Notes: generated by a model not told the origin, from the sequence alone. A stretch of DNA of 43,762 nucleotides from Bartonella taylorii 8TBB (GCF_902825155.1 NZ_CADEAG010000011.1:1-43762), one strand, 5' to 3'. Counted from the first letter of the stretch, positions 28,566 to 37,006 are shown. Numbers and translations are program-made.

Positions 28566-30695
28566 TTTTTGTTTTTCTGTAGATTCTGCAACTCTTTTTT
28601 CTTGAGTTTGTGATGGGATTTCTTCAGCCGTTTTTTCGCTACCGCCTTCCCATTCTACATATCCAACTTTGTGCTGTTGAGCTTTCTCCTCTCGCATTTT
28701 TTTTTGCGTTTCAAACTCTACAACTTTATGGGGTTGAATTTTCTTTTCACTTGCTTTTTCTTGTTTGGTAGATTCTGCGACTCTCTTTTCTTGGGTTTGT
28801 GCTGCGTCTATTTCAGCAGATTTTTCAATACCACTTGTTATTTTTGCATGTTCAACTTTATAGGGTAGAGCTTTCTCTTCACTTGCTTTTTCTTGTTTGG
28901 CAAATGTTACAATTTTCTCTGCTTTAATTGGTGCTGCGTTTATTTTAGCAAATTTTTCGCTATCGTGTGACATTACAGATTGATATACACTATAATCCTT
29001 CGCCTCACTCATTTCGCGACGTTGCTGTTGAATAATATCACAGATCGCTTTCGTTTGTTTCATGATTCCTGAGATTTTTTCTGCATTATTCATTGATGTT
29101 CCAAGACTCTCAGCAAGCCTTCTATAATGTCTGTCTTCTATAGCTGCCAATTCGCTTGATGATAAACGTTCTTTGAGTTGCATTAAGTAAAATTGTGCCT
29201 CCACCTTTAATTCAGGAGAGCCTGACAAAACTCTTTGCTGCTCCTTTTGGGACATGGAAAACAGGTCGATTAACTCGCTATCAGGCATTTCTACTGATTT
29301 TTCACAACGTTTTTGTTTAGCAGCATGGGTTTCTAGAATATCTCTTTGAGCATCTCTTATAGCATGTGCATATCCGACAAGGGCGTGACGGAGAGGCACA
29401 AAATTTTCTTCGGCATGTTGGCGTGCATTGCTTTTAAAGCCAAATATACGAAAGCCACGAATCCTATGAAGAGACTCAGGGGAACTTCCCATATTCCGCA
29501 AAAACTTTTCTGCATGGTCAAGATCTTTACGTGTCATTGGAATTTCAAACTTTGGAAGTCTGTTTTGCAAAACATTCTTTTTTCCATAAACAACCTTACA
29601 CAAAAATTGGATTCTTTCTAAGCTGTTTTTGACCAATGGACTTTCATAGACTTTCTGAGATAGTTCCTCATTGGTAAGATCTGGAACTCTTTCTGCTGGA
29701 ATAAGTACTTTCTTTGCTTCTTGAGCGAGAGGTGCTGTGAAAGAGAAGGTATCACCAATTTTCAATGTTTTTACTTGCTCTGGTGGAAGATATTTTTTAT
29801 TTCCTACGACGGAAGTTCCATTAACATCCACCACGAAGTGGTTATCTCCAATGCCTCTATAGACACCACGATAAGCATGGCCTTCTCGCGCTGCGACAAT
29901 AAGACGAGAACTATCTTCACTAAGCCCAGACAGTACCATTTCATCGGCAAATTCACGTAAAATAGTCAAACTTTCTGGATTAGAGATGTCTTCGAGGAGG
30001 TGCTTTATAGGATCTTTATTGCCGTTGTTCACTGCTTTAGCACGGACAAAGTCCTTACGTTTTTTTGATACAAGAGAGTAATCTAGTTCATAGCCTGCTT
30101 TTTGTCCAAGTTTTTCAGCAAAAAGTTGTATTGCGCGTCTATTGCCTTCTCTGAAAGGATGTAAAGAGTACAAATGCGACATTATTTGAGATGTATGTTC
30201 AACGAACTCTTCGCGTGTTAAATCTTGTAAATCACCCTTTTCAAGGAGCATTTCATCTAACTTTTGGAGTCCTCGTTGTATATCTCTGCCGGTAGCAAAA
30301 GGTTTTGTAAATTCCTTTTTCTTTAGAAGCGGTGCAGAAGCAGTGGTGCCATCGTTAAATGTAAAGGATTCTTCGCGTGTATGTCCGGCCCATTCGAATG
30401 TCTTGGAAAACATTTGCTGGTGAAGGCTTTTTAGATAGGAGGAATCAATTTTTTCTGGCAAGGGGGCTGCGCGCAGGTTCTCCATTGCTTCTTTTGCATC
30501 ACGAGCACATGCATCATGTAATTCTTTTTGCTTGGTAATCCTATATTTGTTTTTATACACTTCGCTACCAGGATAAAAGAAATTCTGCGCTTCTGTTTTT
30601 AGCTTTTGAAGGATATTTGGATCGGATATCTGGTTATATTCCCGCAAATCTTCTTGTGTAAAAGAAGCAGAGTCGTTGATTTTTTCTTTTGTCAT
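28515..30695 (-). CDS. FIC-OB-BID effector A1, intact FIC motif, long repeat tail
   Basis: 726 residues, the longest of the FIC group. HPFREGNRRAIQ with H179 keeps every catalytic-motif residue, unlike its A-family relatives, so it is predicted active. OB-like region (AYRGVYRGIGDNHFVVDVNG), BID about 360-450 (HRIRGFRIFGFKSNARQHAE) and the helical region follow. From about residue 590 comes a charged Lys/Glu-rich tail with an internal repeat (TQEKRVAEST occurs twice, KQEKASE three times in variant form), an HKVGYVEWEGGSEKTAE segment shared with B1, and the end HRGKSMAI. In transcription order it is the first FIC gene after the tyrosine-motif effector. Confidence 0.92.
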   Translation of the reverse strand: MTKEKINDSASFTQEDLREYNQISDPNILQKLKTEAQNFFYPGSEVYKNKYRITKQKELHDACARDAKEAMENLRAAPLPEKIDSSYLKSLHQQMFSKTFEWAGHTREESFTFNDGTTASAPLLKKKEFTKPFATGRDIQRGLQKLDEMLLEKGDLQDLTREEFVEHTSQIMSHLYSLHPFREGNRRAIQLFAEKLGQKAGYELDYSLVSKKRKDFVRAKAVNNGNKDPIKHLLEDISNPESLTILREFADEMVLSGLSEDSSRLIVAAREGHAYRGVYRGIGDNHFVVDVNGTSVVGNKKYLPPEQVKTLKIGDTFSFTAPLAQEAKKVLIPAERVPDLTNEELSQKVYESPLVKNSLERIQFLCKVVYGKKNVLQNRLPKFEIPMTRKDLDHAEKFLRNMGSSPESLHRIRGFRIFGFKSNARQHAEENFVPLRHALVGYAHAIRDAQRDILETHAAKQKRCEKSVEMPDSELIDLFSMSQKEQQRVLSGSPELKVEAQFYLMQLKERLSSSELAAIEDRHYRRLAESLGTSMNNAEKISGIMKQTKAICDIIQQQRREMSEAKDYSVYQSVMSHDSEKFAKINAAPIKAEKIVTFAKQEKASEEKALPYKVEHAKITSGIEKSAEIDAAQTQEKRVAESTKQEKASEKKIQPHKVVEFETQKKMREEKAQQHKVGYVEWEGGSEKTAEEIPSQTQEKRVAESTEKQKVLEEKIQQHRGKSMAI
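28570..28905 (-). repeat. internal repeat in the A1 tail
   Basis: GATTCTGC(A/G)ACTCT(T/C)TTTTCTTG near 28583 recurs near 28770, and a CACTTGCTTTTTCTTGTTTGG stretch near 28750 recurs near 28880. These units encode the repeated TQEKRVAEST and KQEKASE segments. Copy number differs from that in A2 and B1, so this tail is a length-variable part. Confidence 0.65.
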
Positions 30696-30999
30696 TGATA
30701 TTTCCTTTTCAGCTTCCTTAGATTAAGTATTTCTCTTCGAAAGCCTTTTAGTGTACTCTTTGCCTTTGTGGTCTTGATATTCCGTCAAAGGAAGAGCACT
30801 AGGTTGCATGATCTCCCAAATACTCCGCTATTTTTAATATCCGCTATCTATAACAAAACTAATTTGTTTTTATGACTTTTATACGTTTTTTTTATGAATT
30901 TATAAAGTTTTATCAATAAGTTAGATAAAAAAATACGGTGCAATCTATGTGAAACGATTGCACCGAAAGATCATTTTAAAAGCCAAGGCTTATGCATAC
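30696..30999. other. intergenic region upstream of effector A1
   Basis: No gene. It contains the A1 leader (AAAGGAAATATCA before the ATG), the conserved box GAAAGCCTTTTAGTGTACTC at 30738-30757, AT-rich DNA, and the terminator of the tyrosine-motif gene (30927-30965). Confidence 0.6.
30927..30965 (-). terminator. intrinsic terminator of the tyrosine-motif effector gene
   Basis: On the minus strand CGGTGCAATC and GATTGCACCG form a perfect ten-base stem with a ten-base loop, followed by TATTTTTTT. It starts 35 bases after the stop codon at 31000. This is the clearest member of the hairpin family found behind effector genes. Confidence 0.85.
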
Positions 31000-33741
31000 T
31001 TAAAGGGAGAGAGCCCCTGCTTGTTTTTGGGATTCACTTCTATGATGTGAAGATTCTGATACTACCCGCGCTGTTTTCTTGGAAAGATCAGCATTCTCTT
31101 TTTGTGGGCCTTTCAATTGCCGAATATCTTCCATAAACAGCTTGTGAGAATTCAGTTTTTCTTTATGGTTTTCCAAAACGCTCTCTCTTGCTTGTGTCAC
31201 ACAATCCGAGTAATTGTTAATGGCCTTACATAAATCAGGAAGAAGGTGTTCGGCTGTTTTGCGCGCATTCGTTTTCACACCACAGAATTTATGACCAGCT
31301 AATTTGCCAAAAGAACCAGTATGGTTCTCAAGTTGCCATGCCAACTCTTCTGCCATATTGGGAGCTTTTTCAAGCTCTTCCATGCGGTAATCCAAACGGT
31401 TTGTATCGCCAAAAACTTCCTTACACAACAACCGGACTTCTTGACGCGCCTCTTGAACTGTTGGCATTCTTCTCACTTTGCACCTAACGTCATAATCCGA
31501 GAGAGGCTTCACTTCCATTTTAGAAAGAGCTTGTATCTCCTTTAAAGATTTTACAGCGCTCCCATAAGCCTCAACTGCTTTAACCAGGTCAAAAATACCA
31601 GCTTCAGCCTCTTTGCGCCGTCCATTTTTTAAACCACATAGATTAGTACCAGCAAGTTTATGGAGACTGTCAGGTCTTGATGAAAGTTGCATTGATACTT
31701 CTTCCGCCAAATCAGGATTTTTTTCAACCTTTTTCATTTGGGAATTGAGAAGATCATCCTTGCCATAAACGACACGGCAACAACGCTGGACTTCGCTTTT
31801 ACGTGCTTCACATACAACTTTTTCTTGTACTTCTCGCGTTAACAACGAATTTCTACTCTGTGACAAATCTGATGAAGTCCGAGGGAACGCAAATACGACG
31901 CCATCTACTTCGCTTTCTGGGGTGGTTTGCTCTCTGTTGCTTGAGCTCTTCAATGTTTTTGGAGCAACAGTCGCGTACACATGCCCGTACTCTAATCCTG
32001 GCTCTGATCCATCGCTTGGTACCCCGTCTTTTGAGTACGAGAATCTTTTTGGAGGTATTTTCGGTGATGGTGTTGAAGAAACACTGGCGCTTTGTTGTGC
32101 ACTTCCTGGGCGCGGCGGTAATTCAGGACGAAAAGCTCTCACTGTAGGCTTTTGCTGTGAAACTTTTTCAGTACCTTGTCTTGTATTTCTTGGGGGCTGC
32201 GGTAACCCAATGTCCTTCTCTACACCTTTTGAGTGCGACGCTCTTTTGGGAAGAGTATTTGCGTAATCAGAACTAGCCGTTTGTTTTTGCTCTGACTTTG
32301 ATGCATCACTTGGTACTTTGTTTTTCATGCGGGGCGGTGTTTTGAGACCAACAGCTGTGTACATGCTCTTGTCTTCGCCGTGTTTTGTGGTGCTTTGTTC
32401 TACACTTCCTGGGCGCGGCGGTAATCCTGACTCAATATTTTTTGTGTATCTGGATCCTTTCTCTGGGGATGGTGGCATATGTTGCGCGTGCGCTCCGTGT
32501 TGCGGCAGGTCTGGAATAGTCTCGTATATAGGATCTATCTCTGGTGTTGGTGTAACGTTTTGCTGTCTATCGCTGGATTGCGGCAGGTCTGGAATAGTCT
32601 CGTATATAGGATCTATCTCTGGTGTTGGTGCAACGTTTTGCTGTCTATCGCTGAATTGAGGCAGGTCTGGAATGGTCGTATATATGAAATCGTCGTCTAA
32701 CTCATATACATCCGATAGTTCTGAGCGTAGCGATGTTTCTGAAGGGGTTTTTTGTTCTGCATCGGGTGTCTCGTATACATCCAATAGTTCTGGGTGTGGT
32801 GGTAATGCTGGAGGGGTTTCTACTATGCTCTGTCTCTTTTGGGAGCTTGCAGCGTTCTGTTCTACATTTCCTGAGTGTACTGGGGATTTTGGACGAAGAG
32901 CTGCGTATAGGGAGTTGGGATCTTTCTTTGGGGATAATGGAGTGTATTGCTCTTTCTCTCCTTGTTGCGGCAAGTCTGGAATAGTCGCATACACGGAATC
33001 ATCGCTTATTTCCGTGTAGACAGATGGATCTGCCTTGTGTACGGGCGATCGTTTTAGACGTGGTGGTAATGCTGGAGGAATAGTTGCTCCTGTGGCCGTT
33101 TGTGTTGGCTCTGCTGTAGCGCTTAGCTCACCTTCTAGACTGCGCGGAGTAAGTGAGGAAGAAGGTACATCGTACACATGTTCTCGTCTTGCATGGGGCT
33201 GAGCCGGTGCAGGAGGTACGTCGTATATAAACTGGTGCGACTCCCTTTTTAGGGCAAGTGGACGGTTTGAAGGAGATGTCTCGTATGTGGAATCCTCGGC
33301 CAATTGCTCGCTGTCTTGTACTGGAGCTGGGCGAGGTGGAGAGGAAGGTGCATGGTATATACTCTCGCTTAAGGAAGAGTCACCAGGTGAAGAAGGCGAA
33401 GAATATACACTGTTATCCTCGTCTGAGTGAATTGAACGAGGTGGAGAGGGAGGTGAATCGTACACAGATTGCTCATTGAGGGCCTGTCTAGCGCTTAGCT
33501 CGCTGTTTGTTGAGTGAAGAGAACGAGGTGAAGAAGAAGGTGAATCATATATGTGTCCCTCCTCTGAAGTTGGAGGAGCATTTAACTCGCTGCTTCCTGA
33601 AGGAGGTGGACTTTGTGGAGACGGTGTTGTATGTGCAGCTTCCGGATTTAACGATGGTGAAGGAAATGGCGCAGGGTCTTGTTCTAGGTTCTGGACTTTC
33701 GAAGGGGAGGGTTGGTTTTTTTTCATATTTTTTCCTTTCAA
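31000..33741 (-). CDS. effector with tyrosine-motif array and two BID domains
   Basis: 913 residues. Residues 60-590 are Pro/Ser-rich and carry at least 16 tyrosines in acidic or proline contexts: IYDSP, VYDSPP, IYHAPSSPP, IYDVPP, VYDVP, SVYATIPDLP, VYETP, IYTTIPDLP, IYETIPDLP twice, VYATV. These resemble the EPIYA-like and SH2-binding motifs of BepD-F. SVYATI fits the ITIM form. Between them lie SH3-type PxxPxR stretches (PALPPR, PELPPR). Two BID domains follow (about 650-740, HKLAGTNLCGLKN; about 770-855, GKLAGHKFCGVKT). No FIC domain. Expected role: exported, phosphorylated by host kinases and acting as a docking scaffold. This is inference from the family. In-frame ATG a few codons inside (MKKNQPSP) just after TTTTCCTTTC-complement AAGGAAAAAATATG is the better start, at about 33726. 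Confidence 0.9.
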   Translation of the reverse strand: MKGKNMKKNQPSPSKVQNLEQDPAPFPSPSLNPEAAHTTPSPQSPPPSGSSELNAPPTSEEGHIYDSPSSSPRSLHSTNSELSARQALNEQSVYDSPPSPPRSIHSDEDNSVYSSPSSPGDSSLSESIYHAPSSPPRPAPVQDSEQLAEDSTYETSPSNRPLALKRESHQFIYDVPPAPAQPHARREHVYDVPSSSLTPRSLEGELSATAEPTQTATGATIPPALPPRLKRSPVHKADPSVYTEISDDSVYATIPDLPQQGEKEQYTPLSPKKDPNSLYAALRPKSPVHSGNVEQNAASSQKRQSIVETPPALPPHPELLDVYETPDAEQKTPSETSLRSELSDVYELDDDFIYTTIPDLPQFSDRQQNVAPTPEIDPIYETIPDLPQSSDRQQNVTPTPEIDPIYETIPDLPQHGAHAQHMPPSPEKGSRYTKNIESGLPPRPGSVEQSTTKHGEDKSMYTAVGLKTPPRMKNKVPSDASKSEQKQTASSDYANTLPKRASHSKGVEKDIGLPQPPRNTRQGTEKVSQQKPTVRAFRPELPPRPGSAQQSASVSSTPSPKIPPKRFSYSKDGVPSDGSEPGLEYGHVYATVAPKTLKSSSNREQTTPESEVDGVVFAFPRTSSDLSQSRNSLLTREVQEKVVCEARKSEVQRCCRVVYGKDDLLNSQMKKVEKNPDLAEEVSMQLSSRPDSLHKLAGTNLCGLKNGRRKEAEAGIFDLVKAVEAYGSAVKSLKEIQALSKMEVKPLSDYDVRCKVRRMPTVQEARQEVRLLCKEVFGDTNRLDYRMEELEKAPNMAEELAWQLENHTGSFGKLAGHKFCGVKTNARKTAEHLLPDLCKAINNYSDCVTQARESVLENHKEKLNSHKLFMEDIRQLKGPQKENADLSKKTARVVSESSHHRSESQKQAGALSL
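32503..32672 (-). repeat. 78-bp tandem repeat encoding the IYETIPDLP motif
   Basis: CGGCAGGTCTGGAATAGTCT starts at 32503 and again at 32581, a period of 78 bases or 26 residues, with a further diverged copy beginning near 32660. Two full units are almost identical at DNA level. Each unit adds one DPIYETIPDLP tyrosine site plus a spacer, so the number of sites can grow or shrink in frame. Confidence 0.85.
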
Positions 33742-34019
33742 AATGTCTTAATATTCATTCGTTTTTAAAAATTTTTTGGTAAGCTCTCTCTCTTCTACTT
33801 TTTCTCACCTTTTTTATTCAAAGGGGGAAAGTAAATTTGTGCAGATCATAATCTGTATTTGTAACTTATATGCAATTTTACTAATTGCTTCGTTCAAAGG
33901 GTAGAGGATTTTTTTATGAAATTCCTTCCTGATACCACCCACCACCTTTGGCACAAACCTTCTTGCAAGACTTGTACTAAAAAGATTTGAGTAGAAGTTA
34001 AAGCTTATTTTATGCACGC

Positions 34020-35150
34020 TTAGCTAGCGAGAGCTAGGGCTTTTGTTCCTGAAGCTTTGCGTGGCTGGACGCTTTGCGTTCTTTCATTTGACTGTCTGGA
34101 AGTTTTAGGAACCTCATGACGGGTGCCCACTGATAAGCACTCAGAAGACTTCGATAAATATTGTCGTTTATGCAAGCATTCAACCAATTGCACAGAGGAT
34201 GCATGCTGCATTTGTTGTTCCTGTTGGCTCTGTAAAATACTCTCTTTTACTTGCTGTACAGAACTTACAAAATTCTCAGCAGAGTCAAGAAGATGTGGAA
34301 TACTTACTTCAGCGCGTCTGCGTGCTTTATTTTTAAAACCACATATATTGGTACCGGAAAGTTTATGAAAAGACCTACAATTTTCTGTAAGTTTCTGTAA
34401 GAACTCAGCTCCCATGGAGGGATCTTGTAATATACTTTCAGTTTGTTCTTTCAAAATGTCCGAATTTCCAAAAACAACTGTAGTCCAATGTTCCAATCGT
34501 GCTTGATATCTTTTGGTTACAGGATGTTGTCGAACCATGTCAGTAGTTTCTGCACGCTGATGGGGGCTTTGTAAGATGTGTAACATTTTTTCATGACCCA
34601 CGAGTTTTTCATAGCGCTTTAACTCTTCCGGTAGGAATGCGCGCAAATTTTCTTTTGCTTGTCTTACAGCTTCTCCGTAACACTTAACAACGCCACACAG
34701 CTCAGCCAAATCTTTTTCAGCTTGTTTGCGTGTTTGATTTTTTATACCACATACATTAAAACCAACAAGCTTACAAACACTTGAAGGATGTGCTGCCATT
34801 TGCCATGAAAGATCTTCTGCTAAGATAGGTTTTTTTTGAATTTCTGCAATTTTTTCCTGTAAAGCATTTGCGTTTCCAAAAACCAATTTGGACCAATGAC
34901 AGACATCCCTTTCATATCTTTGAACCAATGTATTATATGAAACTAACTCTATAACTTGTTCCTCTGAGAGAGTCCTTACTCCCCTTTGCGAAAGAAGCTC
35001 TAAACCTACAGCTTGTTTACTCTCTTCTTTCAACAATATTTTTTTCTCTCTTTCTGACAGAGAAGATGCACGTGCACTTTCGGCAGCTGCTGCTTCATGA
35101 AAGTTTTCTTGGTCAAGTTTTACAGAAGAGTGTCGGTGATGTTTTTTCAT
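34020..35150 (-). CDS. effector with two BID domains
   Basis: 376 residues, no FIC domain and few tyrosine motifs. BID 1 spans about 85-190 (LVFGNANALQEK, CKLVGFNVCGIKNQTRKQAE) and BID 2 about 225-320 (VVFGNSDILKEQ, HKLSGTNICGFKNKARRRAE). The Lys/Arg-rich tail ends KALALAS, similar to the ALAM tails of other genes. AAAGGAGATATGA precedes the ATG. BID domains are the VirD4-recognised export signal in Bartonella, and some have acquired activity in host cells; which holds here cannot be seen. Confidence 0.9.
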   Translation of the reverse strand: MKKHHRHSSVKLDQENFHEAAAAESARASSLSEREKKILLKEESKQAVGLELLSQRGVRTLSEEQVIELVSYNTLVQRYERDVCHWSKLVFGNANALQEKIAEIQKKPILAEDLSWQMAAHPSSVCKLVGFNVCGIKNQTRKQAEKDLAELCGVVKCYGEAVRQAKENLRAFLPEELKRYEKLVGHEKMLHILQSPHQRAETTDMVRQHPVTKRYQARLEHWTTVVFGNSDILKEQTESILQDPSMGAEFLQKLTENCRSFHKLSGTNICGFKNKARRRAEVSIPHLLDSAENFVSSVQQVKESILQSQQEQQMQHASSVQLVECLHKRQYLSKSSECLSVGTRHEVPKTSRQSNERTQSVQPRKASGTKALALAS

Positions 35151-35391
35151 TCATATCTCCTTTCAAGGATTACTTTTAAAACCTCCTTGACGCACTCTCT
35201 CCCATAGTTGTTTTGTAAAGGAGGACGTCATTCTCGTCCTAATTGAAATTTATGTTTTTTATATGTTATTTTAGTGGAATTTTATATAAATTTAAACTTA
35301 TGAAAACTATTTTTATGGACATTTTAATATCCTATAACTCCAAGCGCTTCTTGGTACAATTCATACAAAACAGTTTGCGTAAAAAATCATT

Positions 35392-36054
35392 TTAAAACAA
35401 AACCTTATAGGTTTTTACATAAGAAGCTACCGCTGCATTTTTAATTTCACATGATTGCTTTTGCTGTAGAGCAAAATGATGTTTTTCTTTTGTATGATGA
35501 ATGTTTTGTACTGCCATCCTTTCTAAGTTTTCCAAATCGTTCCAACCTCTTTGTTGCGCTTGAGCACGGACAATTTCCCTGTGCAGCGCGTACACAACAC
35601 CCACAAACATTTCAACAGCATCACACAAGGAATGCACACTTCTTTCAGCGCGTTTGCGTGCATGACTTTTTATACAAAATATTTTTCTACCAGCAAATTT
35701 GGAAACATTTGTAGGATCTCCTACGATATTCAGTAAGAAATCCTTCCCTTGCTTAGGATCTTCAATAATTTTAGCAAGTTGCCTATTCAAAACACCCGGG
35801 TTTCCATAAACCAAGTCAGAAAAATAACGAATATCCTCTATACAATTTCGAACCCTTGCATTTCTCTGAATTTTCTTAAAAATTTGTCTTTCTGTAAGAG
35901 GCATTGTTTTGTGGCATAAAGCAATATCTGCATGAACATTTCCTTCTGGGTATTGCGCAAGCCACTCTTTGTCTTTGTTGTATGATTTGTAAGATTGCGT
36001 GCCGAGGTCTCTTGAGATAGATCGTCTAAAGCGGTATAGACCATATCTTTTCAT
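35392..36054 (-). CDS. short effector with one BID domain
   Basis: 220 residues from ATG at 36054 (AAAGGGGGT just upstream; a GTG two codons earlier is possible). The N-terminal 60 residues are basic and aromatic (MKRYGLYRFRRSISRD). BID about 75-175: LVYGNPGVLNRQ, SKFAGRKIFCIKSHARKRAE, with C in place of the usual G after the ICG position. The C-terminus ends YVKTYKVLF and lacks the MAI/ALAM tail. Closest relative in the window is the truncated gene just upstream (36390-36878), which shares the MPLT segment and QYPE. Confidence 0.85.
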   Translation of the reverse strand: MKRYGLYRFRRSISRDLGTQSYKSYNKDKEWLAQYPEGNVHADIALCHKTMPLTERQIFKKIQRNARVRNCIEDIRYFSDLVYGNPGVLNRQLAKIIEDPKQGKDFLLNIVGDPTNVSKFAGRKIFCIKSHARKRAERSVHSLCDAVEMFVGVVYALHREIVRAQAQQRGWNDLENLERMAVQNIHHTKEKHHFALQQKQSCEIKNAAVASYVKTYKVLF

Positions 36055-36060
36055 AGGCAC

Positions 36061-36389
36061 CCCCTTTCAGGGTAGTTTTAGAAAATCTCTCTGATGTATT
36101 CTCCCCCTTTACATTCTAACAGTTTTTTAGACAAAGGAAGATATTTTAAAACCTCTCAAAATCTGCACTATTTATGCGTGTTACGACTAACATTTCTATC
36201 TTTTAATACGGCTTTTTTATGAAAATATTACCAATACGTTATATAAAATGACGGAATCTATTTTGTTGGACATTTTCTGTGATATTCTTCCATAACCCTT
36301 GGCACAACCCTTGGCACAATCCACATAAAATAGCTTGCGTAAAAATGAAATTAAAGGCAAAAACTTACGCATTCCTACATGATATGCGT
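36061..36389. other. intergenic region between the two short single-BID genes
   Basis: No gene. It has the conserved upstream box (GAAAATCTCTCTGATGTATTC near 36081), AT-rich DNA and a doubled CCCTTGGCACAA near 36295-36320, probably a decayed copy of the post-stop hairpin element behind 36390. Confidence 0.5.
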
Positions 36390-36878
36390 TTATATAACCA
36401 TTTTTTTGTTAGCAGTTTTACGTGGCTGAATGTCATGCGAACAAACAGGTTTTTTCGCATCTTTTGTGTGTTGAAGTTTTTCTACATCCATTACCTCTGT
36501 TTTTTTTTGCTGATCAAGATCTTTGTGTCTTGCCTGATCAGAGGTAATTTCTTCGGATGTTTTTTGTACAATCCATACAAACTTTTCAAGAGCATTATAT
36601 AAAGGCCAAAAATTTTCTTCTGCCTTTCTGCGTGCATCACTTCGTATGCCCAATATTTTTACACCAGCAAATACACCTATTTTCTCAGGATTTTTTGCAA
36701 GGCTTACTAAGAGGTTACTTCCTCTTTCAGGATTTTCAAGAATTTCAGCCATTTTATTTTTTAAAATACCTGAATCACCATAAACAGTTTGGCACAGAGA
36801 CTGAACTTTTTCTTCACTGCGCAAGATGTCCGCATTTTTTCGAAGTTTGTTAGAAATTTTGTTTGGTGTGAGTGGCAT
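36390..36878 (-). CDS. single-BID effector, 5'-truncated
   Basis: 162 residues from ATG 36878, which has a strong AGGAGGAG seven bases upstream. BID about 25-125: TVYGDSGILKNK, GVFAGVKILGIRSDARRKAE, diverged in the core (ILG for ICG). The tail ends TANKKMVI, a recognisable variant of the MAI tail. It begins where its neighbour (35392-36054) has an internal MPLT, so the first 60 or so residues have been lost; the broken 5' part is still visible upstream. It may still be translated from this internal start. Confidence 0.75.
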   Translation of the reverse strand: MPLTPNKISNKLRKNADILRSEEKVQSLCQTVYGDSGILKNKMAEILENPERGSNLLVSLAKNPEKIGVFAGVKILGIRSDARRKAEENFWPLYNALEKFVWIVQKTSEEITSDQARHKDLDQQKKTEVMDVEKLQHTKDAKKPVCSHDIQPRKTANKKMVI

Positions 36879-37006
36879 TGTTGCTCCTCCTATGACATCT
36901 AAATATACAACCTTTCTGGGTATTGAGTGCTGTTATTTGATTAATGAATTGCATAAAGGTTTCTTGGGCCCATTTGTGTAAAAGTCTATAAGTAACGTCT
37001 TTCCAT
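36879..37006 (-). pseudogene. broken 5' part of the truncated BID gene
   Basis: On the minus strand an ATG at 37006, preceded by AAAAGAGATGTCC like the other effector leaders, reads MERRYL and then stops. Further on, CAATACCCAGAAAGG (QYPER) matches the QYPEG stretch of the gene at 35392-36054, in another frame, before the ATG at 36878. So the former N-terminus has decayed by stop and frameshift. The remaining 37007-37295 holds the conserved upstream box (near 37031) and a hairpin. Confidence 0.7.

Noticed and set aside
19784..30999. BiaA/VbhA-like antitoxin genes in the gaps between FIC genes
   Set aside because: No minus-strand frame of suitable length or motif was found; recorded as an absence.
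31803..32700. Several plus-strand open frames opposite the tyrosine-motif gene
   Set aside because: They are mirror frames of a repeat-rich coding region and show no independent start signals.
31000..33741. Exact EPIYA motifs as in CagA
   Set aside because: The tyrosine sites are related in style but none reads EPIYA; calling them EPIYA would overstate the match.
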